This document shows, in pieces, positions 54,003 through 63,014 of a DNA stretch of 64,000 bases; within the stretch, counting starts at the first letter, position 1; each line of letters starts with the position of its first letter. The stretch spans positions 124,001 through 188,000 of the forward strand of contig JACKEV010000020.1 in assembly GCA_020632795.1 (NCBI GenBank). Direction: 5' to 3'. The DNA is from Alphaproteobacteria bacterium. Its GTDB lineage: Bacteria; Myxococcota_A; UBA796; CAJQPC01. The translations under genes were made by a program, and so were the position numbers. The notes under the pieces were generated by a model. It was not told the origin of the DNA. It was given only the letters and a program-made list of their open reading frames with translations, and did no database searches.

Positions 54003-55834
54003 GCAAGAGACTGACTGTGGTTGTTCTGCTGGGGGTCGTGGCGGGGCAGGGCTGCTACATCAGCGACCACAAGGTCGGGGAAGCTGGGGACCCGGATGAG
54101 GACGCCTCGGCGTGGACTGAGGACTGCGACAACGCAGATGACCAAACGAACCCGGAGGTTGACGAGATTCCCTACAACGGCGTCGACGACGACTGCGACG
54201 AGAACACGCCGGACGATGACCTTGATGGGGATGGTTACCTGCTCGAAGAGGACTGTGACGACGAGGATGCAGGCCGTCATCCCGGACAGGCTGATCCGCA
54301 CTGTGATGGCTCTGACCAGAACTGCGATGGAATGGACGGCGTCGATGCGGACGGTGATGGCTGGGCGGTGAACGCGCTGGAGTCTTGTGATGAGGCCGAT
54401 TGCGACGACTCGAACCCTGCTCGCTATCCTGGAGCAGCCGAGGAATGTGGCGATTCCGTGGTGAATGACTGCGGAGGGTCTGAGCAAGCAAGCTGGTCAG
54501 AGTGTTTCTGGAGCACATATAGTGATTTGAACGATCTACCTGTCCAATTGCACGGTGAAGGAGACGAAGATCGGGTGGGGAATGTACTCAGCTCCGCGAA
54601 CGTCGATGGCCTGGGGGGGGAAGAGCTGATCGTGGGGGCCAAACTGTATGGTGAAGATGCCGATCTGAATCGTGGTGCCACATATGTAATTTCAGGAGCG
54701 GCCTTGCGGTCAGGAAGAGTCGACACCCACCTCAAGATCGTCGGGGAAGAGATCCAAGACTACGCCGGGAGCGACGTTGCCGGACTGGGGGATATCGACC
54801 AGGATGGACTGGACGAGCTTGTTGTGGGAGCATACGGCAACGACGCTGCGGTCAGCAACGGGGGAGCCGTCTATCTCTTGTCTGGAGCAGACCTCTCATT
54901 GGGACTTCCAGGAGCCAGATTGACCATCATCGGTGACCGGGAGGAGCAGGAGTTGGGCAAGGTTATCGCGACCCTTGGTGACGATCTGCTCCTTGGTGAT
55001 TCGCACGCTGCGGGTGGAGCCGGCTCCGTACTGATGTTTGAGAGCAACAGGACAGGCATCGTTGACGCCAGTGACGCGGACAGCGTCATCGTTGGCGAAG
55101 GCTCGGGAGTTCTGACGTTAGGATACTGGGTCTTCGACGGAGCTGACGTTCTGGACGACGATGGGATTGACGACCTGATTCTCGGTGACGATGTAAACGG
55201 AGGCTTGATCATCCTCAAGGGGCCCATTTCTGACTACGTGGAAGTCGCCTACTTGCCGGACTCTGACACCAGTTTCTGGTATCGAGAGTCGGATGATCGA
55301 GGAGTGGAGCACTGTGTCGAATCAGGCGACATAGACGGAGACGGCAGTCTGGACGTTGTTGTAGGTGCTCCCTACTTCGAGCAGGAGTCCGGGACTGTAG
55401 GGGCTGTCTACATCCTGGGAGACCCTTCGGGTGACCATTCGCTGGCTGAGGCCTCGGCGGTGCTGTACGGCGAACAACCTGGTGACAGATTCGGCAGCTC
55501 CGTTGCCATCGTTGGCACGAACCTGCTCGATATGAATGCAGATGGAACACCGGAACTTCTTGTCGGTGCGCGAACGTACGAGCGTGATGGTCAGTCAGCG
55601 GCCAGGGGTGCGGCCTATCTGATCACAGACGTGCCATCAGCAGGGCGGCAGGTCGTAGACTCTTCGGTGGTTCTACCCGGATCAGGGGTAGGAGACAACG
55701 CTGGTTCGGCAGTCATTGGCGGGCTGGATCTGAACGCGGATGCATTCGCTGACTTCGCCGTGGCGGCAGAGCATTCTGATGTGGCCGTTGATAACGCAGG
55801 CACGATCCACATTGGATTCGGTGGCGGCTGGTGA
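53987..55834 (+). CDS. MopE/FG-GAP repeat lipoprotein (module IV)
   Basis: A 615-residue lipoprotein starting at ATG 53987, inside the end of the kinase gene (16-bp overlap, different frame). Its signal (LTVVVLLGVVAGQGC) ends in a lipobox-like Cys. MopE-like repeats reach about residue 160 (GDPDEDASAWTEDCDN, DVDDDCDENTPDDDLDGDGY-like), then FG-GAP repeats (DIDQDGLDELVVGAYGND, DIDGDGSLDVVVGAPYF, DLNADAFADFAVAAE). The last gene of the module IV operon. About 180 bp without a recognised gene separate it from the next NACHT gene. Confidence 0.83.
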   Translation: MFEEVGKRLTVVVLLGVVAGQGCYISDHKVGEAGDPDEDASAWTEDCDNADDQTNPEVDEIPYNGVDDDCDENTPDDDLDGDGYLLEEDCDDEDAGRHPGQADPHCDGSDQNCDGMDGVDADGDGWAVNALESCDEADCDDSNPARYPGAAEECGDSVVNDCGGSEQASWSECFWSTYSDLNDLPVQLHGEGDEDRVGNVLSSANVDGLGGEELIVGAKLYGEDADLNRGATYVISGAALRSGRVDTHLKIVGEEIQDYAGSDVAGLGDIDQDGLDELVVGAYGNDAAVSNGGAVYLLSGADLSLGLPGARLTIIGDREEQELGKVIATLGDDLLLGDSHAAGGAGSVLMFESNRTGIVDASDADSVIVGEGSGVLTLGYWVFDGADVLDDDGIDDLILGDDVNGGLIILKGPISDYVEVAYLPDSDTSFWYRESDDRGVEHCVESGDIDGDGSLDVVVGAPYFEQESGTVGAVYILGDPSGDHSLAEASAVLYGEQPGDRFGSSVAIVGTNLLDMNADGTPELLVGARTYERDGQSAARGAAYLITDVPSAGRQVVDSSVVLPGSGVGDNAGSAVIGGLDLNADAFADFAVAAEHSDVAVDNAGTIHIGFGGGW

Positions 55835-56012
55835 CGATGCTCCTCTGTTGAGACCCATGCCGCTCCGATCAGCCTTGCGGCAGGTGACCGTCTCCGGGTC
55901 GTGGACTCAGCGCTGTGGGTGATCGAGGACTCCTGACTCTGGGAACGGAGCACGTCGTGGAGTTGCCCCCCGCCCCCTCCCCGCGATACCCCACCAACAT
56001 CCGGGGACCTCC

Positions 56013-59000
56013 ATGCCCACCACCCTCCACGCCGACCTCCGCGCCGACCTCCACACCGCCCACGCCGTCGCCCTCGTTGGCAGCGCCGTCGCCCGCCACC
56101 TCAGCGCCGACGCCCCCACCACCTCCTGGACCGGCCTCCTGCGCCACGGCCTGGACCGCCTCGTCACCCTCGGCCGCCTCGTCGCCGCCCACCTCGCCCC
56201 CTACGAGGCCCTGCTGGCCACCAACCACCCCACCAGCCAGCACCTCGTCGCCGAGCTGGTCTCCCGCGAGCTGGGCCCCGGCGAGCGCGCCCGCTGGCTG
56301 CGCGACGCCCTCGGCGCCCTGACGCCGAAGGCCCCCGCCATCGCCCAGGCCCTCGGCGCCCTGGGCGTGCCCCTGGCCAGCGCCACCCCCGACACCCTGC
56401 TCGCCGCCGCCCTGGAGCGTCCCGCCATCCCCTGGACCGACCGCAGCGGCGCCGAGCGTTGGCTGCGCGGCGACGCCCCCGGCGTGCTCCACCTGCTGGG
56501 CTGCTGGGACACCCCCGACAGCGTGCTGCTCGGCGTCCGGGCCCTCGAAGACGCCCACGCCCAGGCCATCCTCCAGGCCCTGCGCACCTCCCGCACCCTG
56601 GTCCTCATCGGCTGCGCCGACGCGCTGCGCACCCCCGCCCTCGACGCCCTGTGGCGCTGGGCCCGCGCCCGCTTCGCGGAGTCCGAGAGCCGGGTCTACC
56701 TGCTGGCCCAGGACGACCAGGTCGACGCCTTGCGCGCCGGTCTCCCCAAGGAGGACCGCACCGTCGTCGTGCCCTACGGGGAGCGGGAGGACGACCTTCT
56801 GCCCTTCCTCCAAAGCCTCGCCCCCGTCCGTGAGCCCGTCGTCATCGAGTCTTCAGCAGACCACGCCGCGACTCTGGACCGCTACAAGCGCAAGCTCACC
56901 GCCGAGGCCGAGCTGCTCAACGCCCCCTTCGCCGCCCCCCACCGTCGCAAGCTCTCCGACGTCTACGTGCGCCTGCGCCTGCGCCCCCAGGCTGAGCACG
57001 AGCTGCGCGACCAGCCCGCCGAGGCCCCGCTCTCCGCCTACCTGCTGGGGAGCCGCCGCCGCTGGGTGGTCCTGGGCGGCCCCGGCTCCGGCAAGACCAC
57101 CTCCGTACGCCAGCTCGCCCTGCGCCTGCTGGACGAGGACGGCCCCCTGCCCGTGCTGCTCAAGGTCCCCGACGTCTGCGCTGAGGGGCTGTGGGGCGCG
57201 GTGGAGCAGCGCTATGACGCCGACATCGCCGGGATGCTCCAGCAGCATGGCGAGCTGTTGTGGATGTTCGACGGCCTGGACGAAGCCCTGAACCCCAACG
57301 AGGCCCGCGAGAAGATGGTCAGCCTGGCCGCCGAGCTGCAAGGCCACCGCGTCGTGCTCTCCAGCCGGGACGCCGACTACGACCCCCTGACGGGCTTCGA
57401 CGACCTCATGATCCGCGCGCTCGACGAAGACCAGCAGGAGGAGCTGCTGTTGTGCTACACGACCGACGCCCGCCGAGCCCACCGCGTGCTCACCCGCATG
57501 CGCGCTCGCCCCCGCACCCGGGACCTCGTGGAGACGCCGCTGCTGCTGAGCCTCATCGGCACCCTGCTGCGCGCGAACCCCGACCAGGACCCCCCCGAGC
57601 GCCGCGCGACCCTGTACAGCGAGGCCATCGCGCTGGCTTTGAACCCCAGCCTCCTGGACCGCAAGCGCCCAACGCTCAAGGACGAGGCCCTGGCCGGCGA
57701 GGTGCTGGGGGTGTTGTCGCTGGCCCTGCACGGCGAGGCTCGAGACCGCTACCCCATGCGGCAGGTGGCGCGGGCGCTACAGGAACACAAAGCGCTGAAC
57801 GAGCAGGTCCGCGAGGTCTACGGCGACGTCGACGCCCTGCTGCGAGACGTCGCCAAGGTCACCCGGCTGGTCACCGTGCGCGGCCGGGCCCGCAGCGCCC
57901 AGGCCAGCGTCCACTTCCCCCACCGGACCTACCGGGAGTTCTTCGCTGCCGAGGCGCTGGTCGCCGCCCTGCACGACTGCCGATTGCTTGAGCGGGACGC
58001 CCCGGCCTGGAATGCGGGGGCCGCATTGAACGCCTCCCACAGCGGCCGAAGGACCGCCGAGCCCGTCCTGGAGCGCATCCTGGAGGACAGCCGGGAGCGC
58101 CCGCAGACCTGGTCTGAGGTGCTGGCCCTGACCTGTGGCCTTCTCGAAGGCACCGACGCCGACCGGCTGATCGCCTGGCTGGCGGCAGACGGCAACCCCC
58201 GGCTGGTCGCCCGGGTGGTCGCCGAGGGCGAGGGCCTGTCCGCAGAGACGGTGCAGCGCGCGCTGGGGCTGGAGTCGGGGTGGGGCCAGTGGGAGACCCG
58301 GCGCGACCTGCTGCTCAAGCTGCCCGAGACCGTCGGGGACCTGGGCGTGGTCGTGGGCCTGGTCGACAACGTCGCGCGCGGCACCACCGACGGCAACGAC
58401 CTGTTCTGGGCGCGGGAGCTGCTGAGACGCATCGCACGGGGTGAGGTCACCGGAGAGGTGCCGAGAGGGACGACCCTGCAGGACGTTCAGGCGCGGGCGG
58501 GAGTGCTCGTCGAGGTGCTGCTGGCCAGGCATCGGCCGAAGGAGCGGGAGGCGCTACGGCGTTCACTCCGGGAGCAGGATCTGTGGAAGACCATCCCGGC
58601 CGGTGACTACCTCGTTGGCAGCCCAGAGAAGGAGGAGGGACGGTTCGACGATGAAGGCCCTCAGCATCCGGTGACGCTCACCAGCCCCTTTCAGATACTG
58701 GCCGTGCCGGTGACCTGGGCGATGTACGAGCACTTCGACCCGAGGCACCGCGCCGCCCGGGACGACTTCGACGGCCGCTGCCCTGTTGACCGGCAGGAGC
58801 AGCATCCCGTCTACAACGTCACCTGGTACGCGGCCGCCACCTTCGCCGAGTGGCTGGGGGCCCGACTGCCCCTGGAGGCCGAGTGGGAGATCGCATGCCG
58901 CGCGAGGACGACCACTCAATACTGGAACGGCGATACCGAGGCGGACCTGGCCGCGGTCGGCTGGTACGCCGGCAACTCTGGCCGGCACACCCACCCGGTC

Positions 59001-59336
59001 GCCACCCCACCGACGGACCAGGGCGCCGAGCACCCCTGGGGCCTGCACGATCTGCACGGCAACGTCCGGGAGTGGTGCCTGGACACCTGGGTCAACGACT
59101 ACCGAGGTCGGGAGACCGGCGTCACCCTGGACCCGGATGTGCCGCAGATGACCCTGCAGGGGCGAGATTGGCCAGAGGAGCCGGCAAATCTGACCGCCCG
59201 TCGCATGGTCCGCGGTGGGAGTTGGAACAACACCGCGCGCAACGCATGCTCTGCGTACCGGAACAGCAGGAGCCCGAGGATCGGGGTCAGGAGCCAAGGC
59301 TTCCGGCTCGTTCTGTCCGCCGCCCCCGAGCCTTGA
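56013..59336 (+). CDS. SIR2-like/NACHT/FGE-domain protein (paralogue 2)
   Basis: A 1107-residue paralogue of the 37120 and 59725 products. The SIR2-like N-terminal domain spans about 15-275 (VALVGSAVARHL, VLHLLGCW, LVLIGCADAL). The NACHT domain has Walker A GGPGSGKTT (355-363) and Walker B LLWMFDGLDEA (415-425), followed by helical repeats and the FGE/C-type-lectin-like domain (about 850-1107: GDYLVGSPEKEEG, VTWAMYEHFD, DLHGNVREWCLD, MVRGGSWNNTARNACSAY). The C-terminal variable stretch at 59211-59300 is rich in AAC-type codons, as expected close to an unmutated DGR template. The start ATG is 178 bp after the previous gene. Confidence 0.86.
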   Translation: MPTTLHADLRADLHTAHAVALVGSAVARHLSADAPTTSWTGLLRHGLDRLVTLGRLVAAHLAPYEALLATNHPTSQHLVAELVSRELGPGERARWLRDALGALTPKAPAIAQALGALGVPLASATPDTLLAAALERPAIPWTDRSGAERWLRGDAPGVLHLLGCWDTPDSVLLGVRALEDAHAQAILQALRTSRTLVLIGCADALRTPALDALWRWARARFAESESRVYLLAQDDQVDALRAGLPKEDRTVVVPYGEREDDLLPFLQSLAPVREPVVIESSADHAATLDRYKRKLTAEAELLNAPFAAPHRRKLSDVYVRLRLRPQAEHELRDQPAEAPLSAYLLGSRRRWVVLGGPGSGKTTSVRQLALRLLDEDGPLPVLLKVPDVCAEGLWGAVEQRYDADIAGMLQQHGELLWMFDGLDEALNPNEAREKMVSLAAELQGHRVVLSSRDADYDPLTGFDDLMIRALDEDQQEELLLCYTTDARRAHRVLTRMRARPRTRDLVETPLLLSLIGTLLRANPDQDPPERRATLYSEAIALALNPSLLDRKRPTLKDEALAGEVLGVLSLALHGEARDRYPMRQVARALQEHKALNEQVREVYGDVDALLRDVAKVTRLVTVRGRARSAQASVHFPHRTYREFFAAEALVAALHDCRLLERDAPAWNAGAALNASHSGRRTAEPVLERILEDSRERPQTWSEVLALTCGLLEGTDADRLIAWLAADGNPRLVARVVAEGEGLSAETVQRALGLESGWGQWETRRDLLLKLPETVGDLGVVVGLVDNVARGTTDGNDLFWARELLRRIARGEVTGEVPRGTTLQDVQARAGVLVEVLLARHRPKEREALRRSLREQDLWKTIPAGDYLVGSPEKEEGRFDDEGPQHPVTLTSPFQILAVPVTWAMYEHFDPRHRAARDDFDGRCPVDRQEQHPVYNVTWYAAATFAEWLGARLPLEAEWEIACRARTTTQYWNGDTEADLAAVGWYAGNSGRHTHPVATPPTDQGAEHPWGLHDLHGNVREWCLDTWVNDYRGRETGVTLDPDVPQMTLQGRDWPEEPANLTARRMVRGGSWNNTARNACSAYRNSRSPRIGVRSQGFRLVLSAAPEP

Positions 59337-59344
59337 TCCTGGAT
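59211..59344 (+). other. DGR variable repeat 2
   Basis: The last ~42 codons of paralogue 2 plus the adjoining 3' bases. Compared with 62881-63014, differences are confined to the first 90 bases; from 59298 to 59344 the two are identical. Its variable codons are AAC, AAC, ACC, AAC, TAC, AAC, AGC, AGC, ATC, GTC and AGC: all NNC, the pattern produced when A positions of template AAC codons are mutagenised. It carries A at 17 of the differing sites, so it may be nearest to the template. Confidence 0.75.
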
Positions 59345-59690
59345 AGTGGAGCGTGTGTCTCGCCCCGGCGAACGCGGCGAGATCGCGCCGACGACCGGCG
59401 AGCAGGGTGACACGCTCGGCTGAGTGCCTGTAGCGCCTGATCCGTCGATGACACCGATGCTATCGGCGTCACGGAAGACCTGTCGCCGGACCGCGACGCG
59501 GCCGACCTCGCCGACGCACGCGGCGGATGTCGCCGCCGCCCGGCCACGCCCCGGCCACCCTCGCCGCCGATCGGCACCCCCCATGTGCCAACCTCGCCGG
59601 CCCACCGGCCCGACACCCCACGAACCGGCCGACCTCGCCGAACCGCCGGCCAAGCGCGCCGCCCCCCGGCCAACCTCGCCGCCCTCGCCC
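59330..59690 (+). repeat. ~350-bp direct repeat flanking paralogue 3, left copy
   Basis: The region from the end of paralogue 2 toward the start of paralogue 3 has no gene of its own, although it holds an open frame extending 5' of paralogue 3. It is clearly similar to 63000-63350, with shared blocks such as GTGTGTCTCGCCCCGGCG, CGGCGTCACGGAAGA and CCGACACCCCACGAACCGG. It contains several copies of a GCCGACCTCGCCG-like motif. This is the 388-bp intergenic space 59337-59724 and presumably holds the promoter of paralogue 3. Confidence 0.8.
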
Positions 59691-59724
59691 ACCCCGCGTT
59701 ACCTTCCCGCCTGGGCGCACCACC

Positions 59725-62700
59725 ATGACCCTCCACCCAGACCTCGCCGAGACCCTCCGCTCCCGCGACGCCGTCCTCCTCGTCGGCCCGTCCCTGCTCC
59801 ACCACCTCACCGGCGACGCCCGCCTCACCCCCGCCGGCCTGCTGGCCGCCGGCCTCGACCAGCTCGACCACCTCGACCCCGAGGAGCGGGACGACTGGCG
59901 CCGCATCCTCGCCCGCGGCCGGCTGACCGCCGTCGGCGACCTGCTGCGCGACCAGCTCGTCCCTGGGGCGCTGAAGAGCTGGCTCCGCGACACCTTCGAG
60001 CCCCTGACGCCCCCCGCCGCGCTCACTACCCTGGCCCAGCTCGACGTGCTCATCGCCACAGTCACCCCCGACGGCCTGCTCGCCCGCGCCCTGGGCCTGC
60101 CGGCGGTGCCTTGGACGAAGACCTCCGAGGTCGAGCGCCTGCTGCGCGGCCAGGCCAGGGGCGTGCTGCACCTCCACGGCCACTGGTCCGAGCCCGACTC
60201 CCTGCTGCTCGGCCGCGCCGACCTGGCCCGCCTCCACCACGACCCCGCCGCCGACGCCTTGCTCAAGGCCCTGCGCACCACCCGCACCTTCGTGCTGGTC
60301 GGCTTCGACGACGCCCTGAGCGACGGGGCCCTGCGTCGCCTGCTGGCCTGGTCGGGGCAGCTCTTCGCCGGCTCGGAGACCCGGCACTACCGCCTGGTCC
60401 GGGCCGACCGGGTCGAGGCCCTGCGCGCTGAGCACAGCGAGGGACAGCGCTTCGTGGTGCTGCCCTACGGGGAGCGGGAGGAGGAGCTGCTGCCGCTCCT
60501 CCAGCGCCTCGCGCCCGTCCGTGATCCCGTCCTCATCGAGTCTTCAGCAGACGAGGCCGCGCTGCTGACCCGCTACGCCGAGGCCCTGCGCGCCGAGGCC
60601 GAGCAGCTCAGCCGGGTCTTCTGCCCCGACGGCCGCCGGGACCTCTCCGAGGTCTACGTGCGCCTGCGGGTGCGGCCCACGGGCGCTGTGGACCAGCGCC
60701 TGCCCCCCGAGGCCCCCCTGCGCGACTATCTGCGCCGCGAGCACCGCCTGTGGGTGGTCCTGGGCGGCCCCGGCTCGGGCAAGACCACCCTGCTGCGCCA
60801 GCGCGCCCGCGAGCTGCTGGACGAGGGCGGGCCCGTGCCCCTGCTGCTCAAGGTCTCCGAGGTCTGCGACGCGGGGCTGTGGCGCGCGGCTGCCGCCCGC
60901 TACGGGCCCGACATCGCCGCCCTGCTGGAGCGCCGCGCGGCCCAGGGCGCGCTGGTCCTGCTGCTCGACGGCCTGGACGAAGCCCTGGACCTGCCCCGGG
61001 CGCGGCTCCAGGTCACCCGCATCGCCGCGACCCTCAGCCCCTGCCGCGTGGTCGTCTCCAGCCGGGTGGCCGACTACGACTACCTGCCCGGCGACTTCCG
61101 CGACCTGGAGCTGCTGCCCCTCGACCCGGACCGCCAGGCCGAGCTGCTCTCCCGCTACTGCACCGACCCCGGCCTGGTCGACCGGGTGCTGCGTCGGCTG
61201 CGCGCCCGTCACCGCATGCGCGACCTCGCCGAGACCCCCCTGCTGCTCAGCCTCGTCGGCGTGCTGCTGGGCCAGGGCGCGGGCATCCCGGACAAGCGCG
61301 CCGACCTCTACGCCACCGCCATCGGCCTGATGCTCGACCCCCACCCCCTGGACAGCGACCGGCCCCGGCTCACCGACGTCGCCCTGGCCCGCCGCGCCCT
61401 GGGCGCTGTCTCCCTGGCCCTGCACGACCGCAAGCGGGACGCCTACCCCCTGCGCGCCGTGCGCAAGGCCCTCCAGGGCTCGGCGGCGGGCCGGGTCTTC
61501 GGCGGTGTGGAGGCCATGCTGCGGGACATCCAGCGGGTCAGCGGCCTGGTCGAGGTCCACGGCGAGCCCGGCTCGGCGCGGCAGAGCCTCGTCTTCCCCC
61601 ACCGCACCTTCCGGGAGTTCTTCGCCGCCGAGGCCCTGGTGGCGCAGATGGACGCGCTGGAGGTGCTGGAGCGCGAGGCACCGACGCTGGAGGCCAAGGC
61701 GGCCTTCTCCACGGCCTCGCGGGTGGTCAGCGAGCTGCCCGGAGACCTGCCGCGCATCCTCCAGGGCAGCCGGGAGCGGCCCGAGGCCTGGTCCGAGGTG
61801 CTGGCGCTCGCCTGCGGCCTGCTGGACGGGGAGCACGCCGACCGCCTGGTCGCCTGGGTCGCCGCCGAGGGCCACGGGGCGCTGGTCGCCCGGGTCGTCG
61901 CCGAGGGTGAGGGCCTCTCCCCCGAGACCGTGCGGACCGCCCTGGGCCTGGAGGGCGGCTGGGACAAGTGGGAGGCCCGTCGGGACCTGCTGCTGGAGCT
62001 GCCCGAGACCATCGGGGACCTGGGCGTGGTGGTCGGCCTGGTGGACACCTTCGCCCAGGGCACCACCGACGGGAACGACCTGTTCTGGGCGCGGGAGCTG
62101 CTGCGGCGCATCGCCCGGGGCGAGGTGGCCGGGACGGTGGCGGAGGGCACGGTCGCGGACGTGCGGGAGCGGGCGGGGGCCTTGGCGGAGGAGGTGCTGC
62201 GGCGGCATCGGCCGAGGGAGCGGGAGGGCTTGAGGCGGGAGTTGGAGGAGCGGGGGCTGTGGAAGACGATCCCGGCGGGGGAGTACGTCGTCGGGAGCCC
62301 GGAGGACGAGGAGGGCCGAGGCAGCGCCGAGGGGCCCCAGCATCCGGTGACGCTGCTCAAGCCGCTGCGCATGCTGGCGGTGCCGGTGACCTGGGCGAAG
62401 TACGAGCGCTTCGATCCGGGGCATCGAGAAGCGCGGAGCTCTTTCAACGGCCCCCCTGCTGATCAGACCCACCATCCGGTGAACAACATCACCTGGTACG
62501 CCGCCGTCGCCTTCGCCGAGTGGCTGGGAGCCCGCCTGCCCCTGGAGGCCGAGTGGGAGATCGCCTGCCGGGCAGAGACCACCACCCGGTACTGGAGCGG
62601 TGACACCGTGGCCGATCTGGCCGCCGTCGGCTGGTACGACGGCAACTCTGGCCAGCGCACCCACCCGGTCGCCACGCCGCCCACGGACCGGGGCGCCGAG

Positions 62701-63006
62701 CACCCCTGGGGTCTGTTCGACCTGCACGGCAACGTCTGGGAGTGGTGCCTGGACCCCTGGGTGCGCCACTACCGAGGCCGGGAGACCGGCGTCACCCTTG
62801 ACCCGAATGTGCCAAGGATGACCGTCCAGGGGCAGGATTGGCCGGAGGAGCCGGCGGATCTCGCCGCCCTCCGCGTGGTCCGCGGCGGGAGCTGGTTCAT
62901 CTCCGCGCGCTTCGCGCGCTCTGCGTTCCGGAACGACTGGGTCCCGGGGCTCGGGCTCGGGGACCGGGGCTTCCGGCTCGTTCTGTCCGCCGCCCCCGAG
63001 CCTTGA
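59725..63006 (+). CDS. SIR2-like/NACHT/FGE-domain protein (paralogue 3)
   Basis: A 1093-residue paralogue starting at ATG 59725 (MTLHPDLAETL), chosen because upstream codons belong to the flanking repeat. The SIR2-like domain spans about 10-265 and is the only one of the three to keep His directly before Gly (VLHLHGHW). NACHT: Walker A GGPGSGKTT (347-355), Walker B LVLLLDGLDEA (410-420). The FGE/C-type-lectin-like domain (about 840-1093) contains GEYVVGSPEDEEG, LPLEAEWEIACRAETT, DLHGNVWEWCLD and VVRGGSWFISARFARSAF, the last part being the variable repeat. It is flanked on both sides by the ~350-bp repeat, like a cassette. Confidence 0.87.
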   Translation: MTLHPDLAETLRSRDAVLLVGPSLLHHLTGDARLTPAGLLAAGLDQLDHLDPEERDDWRRILARGRLTAVGDLLRDQLVPGALKSWLRDTFEPLTPPAALTTLAQLDVLIATVTPDGLLARALGLPAVPWTKTSEVERLLRGQARGVLHLHGHWSEPDSLLLGRADLARLHHDPAADALLKALRTTRTFVLVGFDDALSDGALRRLLAWSGQLFAGSETRHYRLVRADRVEALRAEHSEGQRFVVLPYGEREEELLPLLQRLAPVRDPVLIESSADEAALLTRYAEALRAEAEQLSRVFCPDGRRDLSEVYVRLRVRPTGAVDQRLPPEAPLRDYLRREHRLWVVLGGPGSGKTTLLRQRARELLDEGGPVPLLLKVSEVCDAGLWRAAAARYGPDIAALLERRAAQGALVLLLDGLDEALDLPRARLQVTRIAATLSPCRVVVSSRVADYDYLPGDFRDLELLPLDPDRQAELLSRYCTDPGLVDRVLRRLRARHRMRDLAETPLLLSLVGVLLGQGAGIPDKRADLYATAIGLMLDPHPLDSDRPRLTDVALARRALGAVSLALHDRKRDAYPLRAVRKALQGSAAGRVFGGVEAMLRDIQRVSGLVEVHGEPGSARQSLVFPHRTFREFFAAEALVAQMDALEVLEREAPTLEAKAAFSTASRVVSELPGDLPRILQGSRERPEAWSEVLALACGLLDGEHADRLVAWVAAEGHGALVARVVAEGEGLSPETVRTALGLEGGWDKWEARRDLLLELPETIGDLGVVVGLVDTFAQGTTDGNDLFWARELLRRIARGEVAGTVAEGTVADVRERAGALAEEVLRRHRPREREGLRRELEERGLWKTIPAGEYVVGSPEDEEGRGSAEGPQHPVTLLKPLRMLAVPVTWAKYERFDPGHREARSSFNGPPADQTHHPVNNITWYAAVAFAEWLGARLPLEAEWEIACRAETTTRYWSGDTVADLAAVGWYDGNSGQRTHPVATPPTDRGAEHPWGLFDLHGNVWEWCLDPWVRHYRGRETGVTLDPNVPRMTVQGQDWPEEPADLAALRVVRGGSWFISARFARSAFRNDWVPGLGLGDRGFRLVLSAAPEP

Positions 63007-63014
63007 TCCTGGAT
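62881..63014 (+). other. DGR variable repeat 3
   Basis: The C-terminal end of paralogue 3, aligned base for base with 59211-59344. Of 24 differences in 62881-62970, 19 have A in one of the two copies; the rest are three C/T, one T/G and one C/G. Variable codons are TTC, ATC, TCC, TTC, TTC, AAC, GAC, GTC, CTC, CTC and GAC, all NNC. They change Phe, Ile, Ser, Asp, Val and Leu against Asn, Thr, Tyr and Ser in copy 2, while GFRLVLSAAPEP after them is unchanged. Confidence 0.78.

Noticed and set aside
59527..59724. 5' extension of paralogue 3 to an ATG at 59527
   Set aside because: These codons lie in the spacer repeat, which recurs after the gene at 63197-63350 without a gene behind it, so they are not part of the protein.
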